From Curtobacterium sp. MCBD17_032 (GTDB lineage: Bacteria; Actinomycetota; Actinomycetes; Actinomycetales; Microbacteriaceae), in the NCBI RefSeq assembly GCF_003234855.1, contig NZ_QKTO01000001.1, forward strand, positions 434,001 through 498,000: a DNA stretch of 64,000 bases, given 5' to 3'. Position numbers and translations under genes: made by a program. Shown one piece after another: positions 50,774-58,244 of the stretch (within the stretch, counting starts at the first letter, position 1; each line of letters starts with the position of its first letter). The notes under the pieces were generated by a model. That model did no database searches, was not told where the DNA came from, and saw nothing but the letters and a program-made list of their open reading frames with translations.

Positions 50774-51712
50774 TCAGCCGGCGTGCACGTGCGCCGCGAG
50801 TTCCGCCCGGGTCCGCGCCCCGAGCTTCCGGAGCAGGTTCGCCACGTGGTACTTCGCCGTGTTGACGGAGATGCCGAGGCCGTCCGCGATCTCACGGTTG
50901 CCGACCCCCGTCGCGACGAGCCGCAGGACCTCGGCCTCGCGGGGCGTCAGGTCGGCTTCGTCCGGGCTCGGCACCGATCCGGGGGCGGGGTCGAGCGGGA
51001 TCGTGATGTCGAGCACGGACCCCCAGCCCGGCGTCGAGTCGACGTGCATCCGTCCGTCGAGGACCCCGACGCGCTCGGCGATCGGCCGCATCGCGTCGTC
51101 CTGCACGTCGTGCGTCCCAGCTCCGTCGTCCCGTAACTGCATGAGCAGATTTCGCCCGTCGCAGTCCCACTGGATGCGGACCCGGTTCGCGTTGCCCTCG
51201 TCGACGAGGGTGAGCACCGCGTTCCGGACGATCGCCCGGGCAGCGTGCGCGACGTCGCCGGGGAGCGCGCGGCCGGTCGCGGGCGGTTCGACGAACTGCA
51301 CGTCGAGGTCACCGAACCGGACGAGCGGACGCAGATCGGCGCGCAGGCGCGAGAACGCCCCCGTCACCGGCTCGAGCAAGACCTCCCGCTGGCGGTCGCT
51401 CGACGTCCGCAGGTCGACGAGGGCTGCGGACGCGACCTCGACCGCCTCCGCACGGGCCGCGGCGTCGCCGACGCGGGGGGATCGCAGGACGGCGAGCACC
51501 GACTCGAGGGTGAGCGAGTGCCGGTCGGTCAGGTCCGCGACGACGCGGGCGTGCTCCGCGGCCTCCGCGCGGCTGGCGTGGGCGACGGCACCACCGGCGG
51601 GTGCGGGGAGCGCCGGGCGGGAGGCCCGACCCGGCCCCGCGACTGACGTCACCTGGTCGTCGGGAGCGGTGCGCGCCTCCCGGCCGGTCTCCGGGTCCGT
51701 CACGTCGTCCAC
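50774..51712 (-). CDS. histidine kinase-like ATPase fused to LuxR-type HTH regulator
   Basis: The 312-residue protein joins a degenerate sensor part and HATPase-like domain (about 60-235: IVRNAVLTLVDEGNANRVRI as the N-box region, LRDDGAGTHDVQDDAM, ERVGVLDGRMHVDSTPGWGS) to a C-terminal LuxR HTH (TPREAEVLRLVATGVGNREI, then SVNTAKYHVANLLRKLGA). No phospho-acceptor His is evident. It may be a one-component regulator that binds ATP. The GTG at 51712 is supported by TAGGTT 7 nt upstream. It is divergent from hxlB-hxlA and therefore a candidate regulator of them. Confidence 0.85.
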   Translation of the reverse strand: MDDVTDPETGREARTAPDDQVTSVAGPGRASRPALPAPAGGAVAHASRAEAAEHARVVADLTDRHSLTLESVLAVLRSPRVGDAAARAEAVEVASAALVDLRTSSDRQREVLLEPVTGAFSRLRADLRPLVRFGDLDVQFVEPPATGRALPGDVAHAARAIVRNAVLTLVDEGNANRVRIQWDCDGRNLLMQLRDDGAGTHDVQDDAMRPIAERVGVLDGRMHVDSTPGWGSVLDITIPLDPAPGSVPSPDEADLTPREAEVLRLVATGVGNREIADGLGISVNTAKYHVANLLRKLGARTRAELAAHVHAG

Positions 51713-51719
51713 GGGGCCG

Positions 51720-51725
51720 AACCTA
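51720..51725 (-). promoter_or_regulatory. -10 box TAGGTT, leaderless
   Basis: TAGGTT on the minus strand ends 7 nt before the GTG at 51712, the same hexamer and spacing as the kinase gene at 34097. Confidence 0.55.
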
Positions 51726-51790
51726 CCCGCCCTGCTCTGCGCGACGACCCCACCCACCCGTTCGGACGGGACGCCCGCCGTGTCGGGTAG

Positions 51791-51819
51791 CGGCGGACCG
51801 CGGCGGACAGGCGCAGGCT
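51791..51819 (+). promoter_or_regulatory. hxlB promoter with CGGCGGAC direct repeats
   Basis: CAGGCT (51814-51819) ends 6 nt before the ATG at 51826. CGGCGGAC repeats at 51791-51798 and 51801-51808, period 10, and covers the place of the -35. It is a plausible site for the divergent LuxR-type regulator. Confidence 0.45.
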
Positions 51820-51825
51820 CAGGGC

Positions 51826-52398
51826 ATGTCCGAACAGACCCTCACCGCCGCGCTCGACCTCGTCAGCCACGAACTCGACGACCTCGTCGACGCGGTCGGG
51901 GAGAGCGACCCGGAGTCCGCTGCACGCGCCCTCGACCTGCTCGACGGCGCCGAGCGTGTCTTCGTGCACGGTGCCGGGCGCTCCGGGCTCGCGCTGCGGA
52001 TGACCGCGATGCGGCTCATGCACCTCGGGCTCGACGTCCACGTCGTCGGCGAGGTGACGACCCCCGCGATCGAGTCCGACGACGTCCTGCTCACCGCGAG
52101 CGGCTCGGGCACCACCGGCAGCATCGTGCAGGCCGCGCGGACCGCGGTGGACGTCGGCGCGCAGGTCGTCGCCGTGTCGACCACGGCGTCGTCGCCGCTC
52201 GCCGAGCTGGCCGAGGTCACCCTCGTGCTGCCGGCCGCGACGAAGACCGACCGCTCCGGCGCCGCATCGGCGCAGTACGCGGGCAGCTTGTTCGAGCAGG
52301 GCGTCGTCCTGCTCGGTGACGCGCTGTTCCACGCGCTCTGGCAGCGCAGCGGACACTCCGCCGACGACCTCTGGCCGCGGCACGCCAACCTCGAATGA
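51826..52398 (+). CDS. hxlB: 6-phospho-3-hexuloisomerase
   Basis: The 190-residue single-SIS-domain enzyme converts D-arabino-3-hexulose-6-phosphate to fructose-6-phosphate, the second step of the ribulose monophosphate pathway. VFVHGAGRSGLALRMTAMRL is the N-terminal sugar-phosphate loop, TASGSGTTGSIVQAARTA the second, and TKTDRSGAASAQYAGSLFEQ carries the catalytic region of the PHI family. The pairing with hxlA removes doubt. The pathway fixes formaldehyde onto ribulose-5-phosphate, for methyl-compound use or detoxification. Confidence 0.95.
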   Translation: MSEQTLTAALDLVSHELDDLVDAVGESDPESAARALDLLDGAERVFVHGAGRSGLALRMTAMRLMHLGLDVHVVGEVTTPAIESDDVLLTASGSGTTGSIVQAARTAVDVGAQVVAVSTTASSPLAELAEVTLVLPAATKTDRSGAASAQYAGSLFEQGVVLLGDALFHALWQRSGHSADDLWPRHANLE

Positions 52399-52424
52399 CC
52401 CCCACGGAAGAAGGAAGCACCAGC

Positions 52425-53054
52425 ATGCAGCTGCAGTTCGCCATCGACACCCTGTCCACCGAGACCGCGCTCGAGCTCGCCGCCCAGGCAGCCCCGCACG
52501 TCGACATCCTCGAGCTCGGCACCCCGCTCGTGAAGAGCGCCGGCGTCGCCGCGATCACCGCGATGAAGGAGGCGCACCCGGACAAGATCGTGTTCGCCGA
52601 CCTCAAGACGATGGACGCCGGTGAGCTCGAGGCCGACATGGCGTTCCAGGCCGGGGCCGACCTCGTCACCGTGCTCGGCGTCGCCGGGGACAGCACGATC
52701 GTCGGTGCGGTCGCCGCCGCGGAGAAGCACGGCAAGGGCATCGTCGTCGACCTGATCGGCGTGCCCGACAAGGCCGCTCGTGCCCGCGAGGTGACCGCGC
52801 TCGGCGTCGAGTTCGTCGAGGTGCACGCCGGCCTCGACGAGCAGGCCGAGGAGGGCTTCACCTTCGACACGCTCCTCGACGAGGGCAAGGCCTCGGGTGT
52901 GCCGTTCTCGATCGCCGGTGGCGTGAAGGCGTCGTCCGTCGCCTCCGTCAAGGCCGCCGGCGCTCGCGTGGCCGTGGCCGGCAGCGCGATCTACAGCGCC
53001 TCGGACGTCGGCGCTGCCGCCGCCGAGATCCGCGCCGCGATCGACGCCGCGTAG
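52425..53054 (+). CDS. hxlA: 3-hexulose-6-phosphate synthase
   Basis: The 209-residue enzyme of the OMP decarboxylase superfamily condenses formaldehyde with ribulose-5-phosphate. The catalytic signature is FADLKTMDAGELEADMAFQA (DxKxxD). QLQFAIDTLSTETALELA and VDILELGTPLVKSAGVAAI are the first barrel strands, and VEVHAGLDEQA and SIAGGVKASSV bind phosphate. An in-frame ATG at 52395 overlaps the hxlB stop, but 52425 is preferred because GAAGGAAG precedes it and MQLQFAID is the usual N-terminus. It forms one operon with hxlB. Confidence 0.95.
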   Translation: MQLQFAIDTLSTETALELAAQAAPHVDILELGTPLVKSAGVAAITAMKEAHPDKIVFADLKTMDAGELEADMAFQAGADLVTVLGVAGDSTIVGAVAAAEKHGKGIVVDLIGVPDKAARAREVTALGVEFVEVHAGLDEQAEEGFTFDTLLDEGKASGVPFSIAGGVKASSVASVKAAGARVAVAGSAIYSASDVGAAAAEIRAAIDAA

Positions 53055-53060
53055 TCCCCT

Positions 53061-53124
53061 CGCAACACGCCACGTGGGCGACACCGCGCACGGGATCCCG
53101 TTGCGCGATGTCGCCCACGTTGCG
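53061..53124. repeat. large imperfect palindrome after hxlA
   Basis: Centred on CGGGATCCCG (53091-53100), the arms 53072-53090 and 53101-53120 pair with one mismatch and one extra base. CGCAAC (53061-53066) pairs with GTTGCG (53119-53124) outside. The total span is 64 bp starting 7 nt after the hxlA stop. It may act as a terminator, but the length is more like a REP-type element. Confidence 0.75.
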
Positions 53125-53129
53125 TTCCC

Positions 53130-53235
53130 CGAGACGCCGTTCCTCCTCCGAGACGCCGCGGTGCTGGCGAGACGCCGCGGTATCCGGCGGCGTCTCGAGG
53201 TGGACAGGGCGTCACGGGGACACGGGGGCGTCGCA
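53130..53235. repeat. facing 19-bp-phased arrays of the GGCGTCTCG repeat
   Basis: Three reverse cores CGAGACGCC start at 53130, 53149 and 53168, exactly 19 bp apart. Three forward cores follow at 53189 (GGCGTCTCG), 53208 (GGCGTCACG) and 53227 (GGCGTCGCA), again exactly 19 bp apart. The 10 bp between cores differ. This is the same family as at 10672-10944, over 42 kb away. No gene is present in 53055-53330. Confidence 0.85.
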
Positions 53236-53318
53236 GCAGCCGGCTGGTCGTGGCCGGCTCACCCGCTCGGATGACCGGGCACCGCCGTTCGGCCGATGTC
53301 ACCGCCTCGCCTGCTCCC

Positions 53319-53324
53319 TAGCGT
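53319..53324 (+). promoter_or_regulatory. -10 box TAGCGT, leaderless
   Basis: TAGCGT ends 6 nt before the ATG at 53331. Confidence 0.5.
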
Positions 53325-53330
53325 GAGGGC

Positions 53331-53798
53331 ATGACTTCAGGGTGGGACGCGTGGGGGCAGGACGACGACTGGGAACGCTGGACGGCTCGGCCGTCCAGAG
53401 CGCAGCGGGAGATCGCCGAGCGGGTACCGCGCCCGTCACGAGAGGGTGCTCGTCTCCTGGCAGTCCTGACCAGCATCGGCGTCGTGCTGTGGATCGCGGG
53501 ACTGTGCCTCGTCGCCCAACGGGCCGCAACACGGGACGTCCCGCTCGGCGGCCTGATGCCGGCCGCCGTCGCCGGTACCTCCCCGGACCAGCTCGAACAC
53601 ATCCACGGGCTGTGGGGCATGCTCCAGCTGACGACCCTGCCGGTGATGCTCGTCCTGTTCGCGACCGCCGCCTGGTCGTCCCGTCGACGTCGGGCGCGGT
53701 GGAGCCCGGCCGTCGCCATGGCCCTCAGCGCCGTCGGCATGACGGTAGGGGTCGCGCTCGTCATGCAGGGCATGCAGACGTGGTCGCTCAACCGCTGA
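53331..53798 (+). CDS. small membrane protein, function unknown
   Basis: The 155-residue protein has a polar N-terminus of about 40 residues rich in Trp/Asp/Arg. Three hydrophobic helices follow (LLAVLTSIGVVLWIAGLCLV, LQLTTLPVMLVLFATAAW, PAVAMALSAVGMTVGVALVM) with a loop containing LEHIHGLWG between the first two. No family is recognised. It lies between the repeat arrays and the two-component system and has its own leaderless -10 box. Confidence 0.75.
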   Translation: MTSGWDAWGQDDDWERWTARPSRAQREIAERVPRPSREGARLLAVLTSIGVVLWIAGLCLVAQRAATRDVPLGGLMPAAVAGTSPDQLEHIHGLWGMLQLTTLPVMLVLFATAAWSSRRRRARWSPAVAMALSAVGMTVGVALVMQGMQTWSLNR

Positions 53799-53844
53799 TG
53801 CGGGCTGTCCGGTGAGCGTCCGAGAGACCCCGGCGCGGCCCGGC

Positions 53845-53876
53845 TTCAGCGCCGGTTCAGGCCGCGCCGCCATGCT
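53845..53876 (+). promoter_or_regulatory. TTCAG-N6-TTCAG box and -10 of the response regulator gene
   Basis: TTCAG at 53845-53849 and 53856-53860 are 11 bp apart, followed by CATGCT (53871-53876) 6 nt before the ATG at 53883. The same box at the same distance precedes the PepSY gene (55926-55941). This is the geometry of an OmpR/PhoB-type activator overlapping the -35, which suggests autoregulation. Confidence 0.65.
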
Positions 53877-53882
53877 CGGACG

Positions 53883-54560
53883 ATGCGCGTGCTGGTGGTC
53901 GACGACGAGGTGCGGCTCGCGGACGGCATCCGGAAGGGCCTCCAGGCCGAGGGGTTCGCCGTCGACGTCGCCCACGACGGGGTCGACGGGCTCTGGTACG
54001 CCCGCGCGAACCCGTACGACGCCATCGTCCTCGACCTGATGATGCCGGGCATGAGCGGCTGGAAGGTCTGCGAGACCCTCCGCGCCGAGCAGGACTGGAC
54101 CCCGGTGCTCATGCTGACCGCGAAGGACGGCGAGTGGGACCAGGTCGACGCCCTCGACGCCGGCGCCGACGACTACGTGACGAAGCCGTTCTCGTTCCCG
54201 GTGCTCGTCGCACGACTCCGCGCGCTCGTCCGGCGCGGCTCCCGGGAACGGCCCACGGTCCTCCAGGCCGGTGACCTCCGCCTGGACCCCGCGGAGCGAC
54301 GCGCCTGGCGGGGCGAGACGCTGCTCGACCTGACGAGCCGCGAGTTCACCGTCCTCGAGTACCTCATGCGCCACCCCGGGCAGGTGCTGTCGAAACGGGA
54401 CGTCATCACGAACGTGTGGGACGACGACTTCACGGGGGACCCGAACATCGTCGAGGTCTACGTCGGGCACCTCCGCCGCACGGTCGACCGGCCCTTCGGG
54501 CGGAACGCGATCGAGACCGTCCGCGGGGCCGGGTACCGCCTCGCCGCCGACGGTGGCTGA
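53883..54560 (+). CDS. OmpR-family response regulator
   Basis: The 225-residue regulator has a receiver domain (VVDDEVRLADGI with the acidic pair, phospho-Asp in AIVLDLMMPGMSG, Thr in LMLTAKDG, Lys in DDYVTKPFS) and a winged-helix DNA-binding domain (LTSREFTVLEYLMRHPGQVL, VEVYVGHLRRTVD, VRGAGYRLA). It overlaps the kinase gene start by 8 bp. The putative box TTCAG-N6-TTCAG upstream, repeated before the PepSY gene, defines its likely regulon. Confidence 0.94.
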   Translation: MRVLVVDDEVRLADGIRKGLQAEGFAVDVAHDGVDGLWYARANPYDAIVLDLMMPGMSGWKVCETLRAEQDWTPVLMLTAKDGEWDQVDALDAGADDYVTKPFSFPVLVARLRALVRRGSRERPTVLQAGDLRLDPAERRAWRGETLLDLTSREFTVLEYLMRHPGQVLSKRDVITNVWDDDFTGDPNIVEVYVGHLRRTVDRPFGRNAIETVRGAGYRLAADGG

Positions 54561-55884
54561 CCGGTCCCGTCCGTCCCGTCGCCCCCGATCCATCCGTGCG
54601 CGCGCGACGGGAGGAGCGGCCCTCGTCGTCCTCGTCGCCCTCGTCGTCGGCGCGGTCGCCTTCGTCGGGGTCCTGCGGAGCTCGGTGGTCGGCGGCGTGC
54701 GGACCGCGGCCGAGCAGACCCTCGACGGGCTGACGAGCCGGGTGGAAGCCTCCGGTGTCGACGCGGTGCGTGCCGAGGACGACGACGTGCTCGCTCAACT
54801 GCAGGACACCGACGGACGGGTGCTGGCCAGCGCGGAGGACGGCCCCGACCAGCCGCTCGCACCCGCCGAGGAGTCCCGGTACCGACACGACGGCGAGACG
54901 TGGCTGCTCGTCGCCGACGACGTCGACCTGCCGGACGGCACCGACGGTGTCCTCGTCGTCGGCGTCCCGCTCGAGGACGCCGACGCCGCCGTGCAGACCG
55001 TGACCGTGCTGCTCGTCGTCGCCGTCCCGGTCGTCGTGGCGCTCATGTCGCTCGTGACGTGGATCGTCGTCGGCCGTGCGCTCCGCCCGGTCGACCGGAT
55101 GCGCCGCGAGGTCGACGAGGTCGAGGGCACGAACCTGCACGCGCGCGTCGACGAACCGGGCTCCGGGGACGAGGTCGACCGGCTCGCCGCGACGATGAAC
55201 CGCATGCTCGGCCGGCTCGAGGCGTCCCAGCAGGCACAGCGGCAGTTCGTCTCCGACGCGTCACACGAACTCCGGTCCCCGCTCGCCACCATCCGACAGC
55301 ACGCCGAGGTCGCCCGGGCGCACCCCGAGGTCACCGATGTGCGGGAGCTCGCCGACGTCGTGCTCGACGAGGGCGCCCGCCTGCAGGACCTCGTCGAGTC
55401 GCTGCTCCTGCTCACCCGCCTGGACGAACGCGGACGCGACCGGGACCGTCCCCTCGACCTCGACGACCTCGTGTTCGCGGAGGCGTCCCGGCCCCGGACG
55501 ACCGTGCACGTCGACGTGTCGGGGGTTGCACCGGCACGGGTGCGCGGCGACGACCGGCTGCTCGGACGGGTCGTCCGGAACCTCGTCGACAACGCCGTCC
55601 GGCACGCCGACGGGTCCGTGGTCGTCGGGCTGGGGAGCGACGGCGGCGACGCGGTGCTCACGGTGGACGACGACGGGCACGGGGTCCCCGAGGCCGACCG
55701 GGCGCGTGTGTTCGACCGGTTCGTGCGGCTCGACGAGGGCCGGGCACGGGACGCCGGTGGCTCCGGGCTCGGGCTCGCGATCGTCGACGCCGTCGTCCGA
55801 GGACACGGCGGGACCGTGGCGGTGTCGACAGCGCCCGGTGGCGGCGCACGGTTCACGGTCCGGCTGCCACTCCTGCCGCACTGA
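54553..55884 (+). CDS. sensor histidine kinase
   Basis: The 443-residue membrane kinase has helix 1 (GGAALVVLVALVVGAVAFVG), an external sensor of about 110 residues, helix 2 (TVLLVVAVPVVVALMSLVTW), a HAMP linker, and a HisKA/HATPase core. The phosphorylated His is in FVSDASHELRSPLATIRQHA, the N-box is RNLVDNAVRHADG, and GLGLAIVDAVVRGHGG is the G2 box. The GTG start overlaps the regulator's 3' end. The signal is unknown; acidic residues dominate the sensor loop. Confidence 0.94.
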   Translation: MADRSRPSRRPRSIRARATGGAALVVLVALVVGAVAFVGVLRSSVVGGVRTAAEQTLDGLTSRVEASGVDAVRAEDDDVLAQLQDTDGRVLASAEDGPDQPLAPAEESRYRHDGETWLLVADDVDLPDGTDGVLVVGVPLEDADAAVQTVTVLLVVAVPVVVALMSLVTWIVVGRALRPVDRMRREVDEVEGTNLHARVDEPGSGDEVDRLAATMNRMLGRLEASQQAQRQFVSDASHELRSPLATIRQHAEVARAHPEVTDVRELADVVLDEGARLQDLVESLLLLTRLDERGRDRDRPLDLDDLVFAEASRPRTTVHVDVSGVAPARVRGDDRLLGRVVRNLVDNAVRHADGSVVVGLGSDGGDAVLTVDDDGHGVPEADRARVFDRFVRLDEGRARDAGGSGLGLAIVDAVVRGHGGTVAVSTAPGGGARFTVRLPLLPH

Positions 55885-55925
55885 GTCCCGCCCGAGCCCG
55901 TCCGCCGGGCGTGGACCCAGGTCGC

Positions 55926-55958
55926 TTCAGGTCTGCTTCAGTGCCCGCTCGCCAGAGT
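55926..55958 (+). promoter_or_regulatory. TTCAG-N6-TTCAG box and -10 of the PepSY gene
   Basis: TTCAG at 55926-55930 and 55937-55941 are 11 bp apart. CAGAGT (55953-55958) ends 6 nt before the ATG at 55965. Spacing matches the box at 53845-53860 to within one base. Confidence 0.65.
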
Positions 55959-55964
55959 GACGAC

Positions 55965-56606
55965 ATGCAGACCACGAAGAAGCCCACCGCCCGCCGCATC
56001 GCCCTCCTCACCGCACTCCCGCTCGTCGGGGCGTTGGCGCTCGCCGGGTGCGCCACCGACGACGACCGCGACGACGTCGCAGCACCCGCGGCCTCCGCCC
56101 CGTCCGTCTCGGCGACCGAGGGTGCGACCGGCGGCGACGACACGACCACCGGCCCCGCCGCCGCACCGGGGGAGGACGCCCTCGTCGCCGCGGCGACGAC
56201 CGCGCGGAAGGCCGTCGGCACCGGCACGGTGACCTCGATCGAGCAGGAGGCCGGCGGGACCTCGTGGGAGGTGCTCGTCGTCACCGACGGCGGCGACGAG
56301 CAGGAGGTCCACGTCGACGCCGACGGCGAGCGCACCACCGCGGGCCCGACGAAGGAGACGTCGGACGCGGACGACGTCGCGGAGAACGAGCGGTTCGTCG
56401 ACGCCGCCGACCTGTCGGTGACGCAGGCCGCGTCCGCGCTGACGAAGGCGGTCCCCGGCACGGTCACCGAGCTCGCGCTCGACGACCACGCCGGCACGGT
56501 CGTCTGGGAAGGTGACGTCCTCGACGGCTCCGGCACGACGCACGGTATCCGCATCGACGCCGGCAGCGGGAAGGTCCTCACGAACACCGTCGACACCGAC
56601 GACTGA
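55965..56606 (+). CDS. PepSY-domain lipoprotein
   Basis: The 213-residue precursor has a signal peptide with lipobox LALAGC (Cys at about 29), an Ala/Ser/Thr/Asp linker (about 30-65), then two PepSY-like repeats (about 68-120 and 145-213): AVGTGTVTSIEQEAGGTSWE and AVPGTVTELALDDHAGTVVW, ending IRIDAGSGKVL. PepSY proteins of this kind are often made under control of a neighbouring two-component system and may inhibit or tune surface proteases. It shares the TTCAG box with the regulator gene upstream. Confidence 0.9.
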   Translation: MQTTKKPTARRIALLTALPLVGALALAGCATDDDRDDVAAPAASAPSVSATEGATGGDDTTTGPAAAPGEDALVAAATTARKAVGTGTVTSIEQEAGGTSWEVLVVTDGGDEQEVHVDADGERTTAGPTKETSDADDVAENERFVDAADLSVTQAASALTKAVPGTVTELALDDHAGTVVWEGDVLDGSGTTHGIRIDAGSGKVLTNTVDTDD

Positions 56607-56661
56607 TGACACGCCCCGGAAGGGGCATGCGGTCCGGTGCAGCGAGCGACACGGCGGACGT

Positions 56662-56702
56662 GGGACGGGCCTCCAGGCAGTGTGTGCCGGGAGGCCCGTC
56701 CC
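56662..56702. terminator. bidirectional terminator
   Basis: A perfect 13-bp stem (56662-56674 with 56690-56702) is extended inside by GGCA/TGCC (56676-56679 with 56685-56688). It carries the recurrent GGGAGGCCCG core and separates the convergent PepSY and APC permease genes. Confidence 0.85.
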
Positions 56703-56709
56703 GCACCCG

Positions 56710-58062
56710 TCAGCGGGCGTCGGTGTCGGACGTGGTGCGCTCGCGGCCCCGCGTCGCGCGGGCGATGAAGTAGAGCACGACGCCGACGGCGAGCAGGATC
56801 GCCGCGTACAGCCAGACCTGCCCGCTCTGCTGCGTGAGCAGCAGGACGCAGGACGCGACACCCAGGACGGGTACGACCGTCCACACCCGGAAGTGCTCGT
56901 GCTCCACGGTGTCCTTGCGGAGCACGAGGACCGCGACGTTCGTGCTGATGAAGACGAAGAGCAGCAGGAGCACGACGGTCTCGGCGAGCGTGCCGACGTC
57001 CCCGACCAGGGTGAGGAGCATCGCGACGACGGTGGTGGCGATGATCGCGGTCCACGGCGTCTTGCGGTTCGGCAGGACCTTGCCGAGCAGACTGGGCAGC
57101 AGACGCTGTTCGGCCATGCCGTAGGTGACACGGCTCGCCATGATCATCGTGAGCAGGGCGCCGTTCGCCACCGCGACGAGGGCGATGATGCTGAACACCC
57201 ACTCCGGGATGCCGACGCCGGTCGCGGCGACGACCGCCAGGAGCGGGCCGCTCGAGTCGGACAGCTCCGACGCGGGCAGCGCGATCGAGCTGGCGAGTGC
57301 GACGAGCACGTAGACGACGCCGGCGGTGGCGAGGGAGCCGAACAGCGCACGGGGGTAGACCTTGGCCGGCTCGCGGACCTCCTCGGCGACGTTGGCGGAG
57401 GTCTCGAAGCCGACGAACGAGTAGTAGGCGACGATCGCGGCGCTGAGGGTCGCGAGCGCGGGGTTCGCACCGGTGGGGAACGCGCCGACGCGGGAGACGT
57501 CACCGCCACCGCCGCCCATCATCACGGCGACCGTGACGATGACGATGACGAGACCGGACAGCTCGATGATCGTCATCACGACGTTGCTCTTCAGTGAGTC
57601 GGAGATGCCGCGGGCGTTGAGGCAGGCGACGAGGGCGAGGAAGACGATCGCAGCGGGCACCGGCGGGACGTCGATGAAGGTGCCGAGGTAGTCCCCGGCG
57701 AAGGCGAGGGAGAGGCCGGCCGCGCTCGTCACGCCGGCGGCGAGCATCGAGAAGCCGACCAGGAACGACACGAGCGGCACCTTGTAGGCACGCTCGGCGA
57801 ACACCGCGGCACCACCGGCCTTCGGGTACTTGGTGACGAGCTCCGCGTACGAGCCCGCGGTGAGCAGGGCCAGGAGCAGCGCGAGCAGGAGCGGGGCCCA
57901 GAGCGCACCGCCGACGTCCTTCGAGAGCGTCCCCATGAGGGCGTAGATGCCCGCGCCCAGGACGTCGCCGAGGATGAACAGGAACAGCAGGGGACCGGTG
58001 ATCGCCTGCTTCAGCTTCGAGCCGGTCCCGTCCTGCGGCCGTGCGGTGGTGTCGGATGTCAT
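56710..58062 (-). CDS. APC-family amino acid permease
   Basis: The 450-residue transporter has about twelve membrane helices. GPLLFLFILGDVLGAGIYAL is the first helix with the unwound Gly-x-Gly substrate site (here GAG). AAIVAYYSFVGFETSANVAE is helix 6 with the conserved Phe, followed by EEVREPAKVYPRAL. KYPKAGGAAVFAERAY and ASRVTYGMAEQRLLP are typical of the APC superfamily (cationic or neutral amino acid/polyamine). The specific substrate cannot be told. The ATG start is clear, with a weak GACGCT hexamer 7 nt upstream. Confidence 0.93.
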   Translation of the reverse strand: MTSDTTARPQDGTGSKLKQAITGPLLFLFILGDVLGAGIYALMGTLSKDVGGALWAPLLLALLLALLTAGSYAELVTKYPKAGGAAVFAERAYKVPLVSFLVGFSMLAAGVTSAAGLSLAFAGDYLGTFIDVPPVPAAIVFLALVACLNARGISDSLKSNVVMTIIELSGLVIVIVTVAVMMGGGGGDVSRVGAFPTGANPALATLSAAIVAYYSFVGFETSANVAEEVREPAKVYPRALFGSLATAGVVYVLVALASSIALPASELSDSSGPLLAVVAATGVGIPEWVFSIIALVAVANGALLTMIMASRVTYGMAEQRLLPSLLGKVLPNRKTPWTAIIATTVVAMLLTLVGDVGTLAETVVLLLLFVFISTNVAVLVLRKDTVEHEHFRVWTVVPVLGVASCVLLLTQQSGQVWLYAAILLAVGVVLYFIARATRGRERTTSDTDAR

Positions 58063-58189
58063 GGTCGCGAGCGTCTCTGCCCGTTGCTGGACGCGTCCAC
58101 AGTTCCGCGTCCACCGGACTGGACGGGGACCCGCCGGGACCGCCGATGGGCATCGCCCGTCGCTGGAGGACAGCGCCCCGTGCCGGTCC

Positions 58190-58195
58190 TAGAGT
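58190..58195 (+). promoter_or_regulatory. -10 box TAGAGT of the HAD-GH65 operon
   Basis: TAGAGT lies about 50 nt before the ATG at 58245, giving a leadered transcript with GGAAGG (58231-58236) as ribosome site. Confidence 0.5.
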
Positions 58196-58244
58196 GGGAC
58201 GCGCAGCACTCGTGTTCGACACCGCTCCCCGGAAGGTCTGCCCC

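Noticed and set aside
53074..53326. Short plus-strand frames in the hxlA downstream gap
   Set aside because: They translate the palindrome and the 19-bp-phased repeats only; there is no start context and no protein-like pattern.
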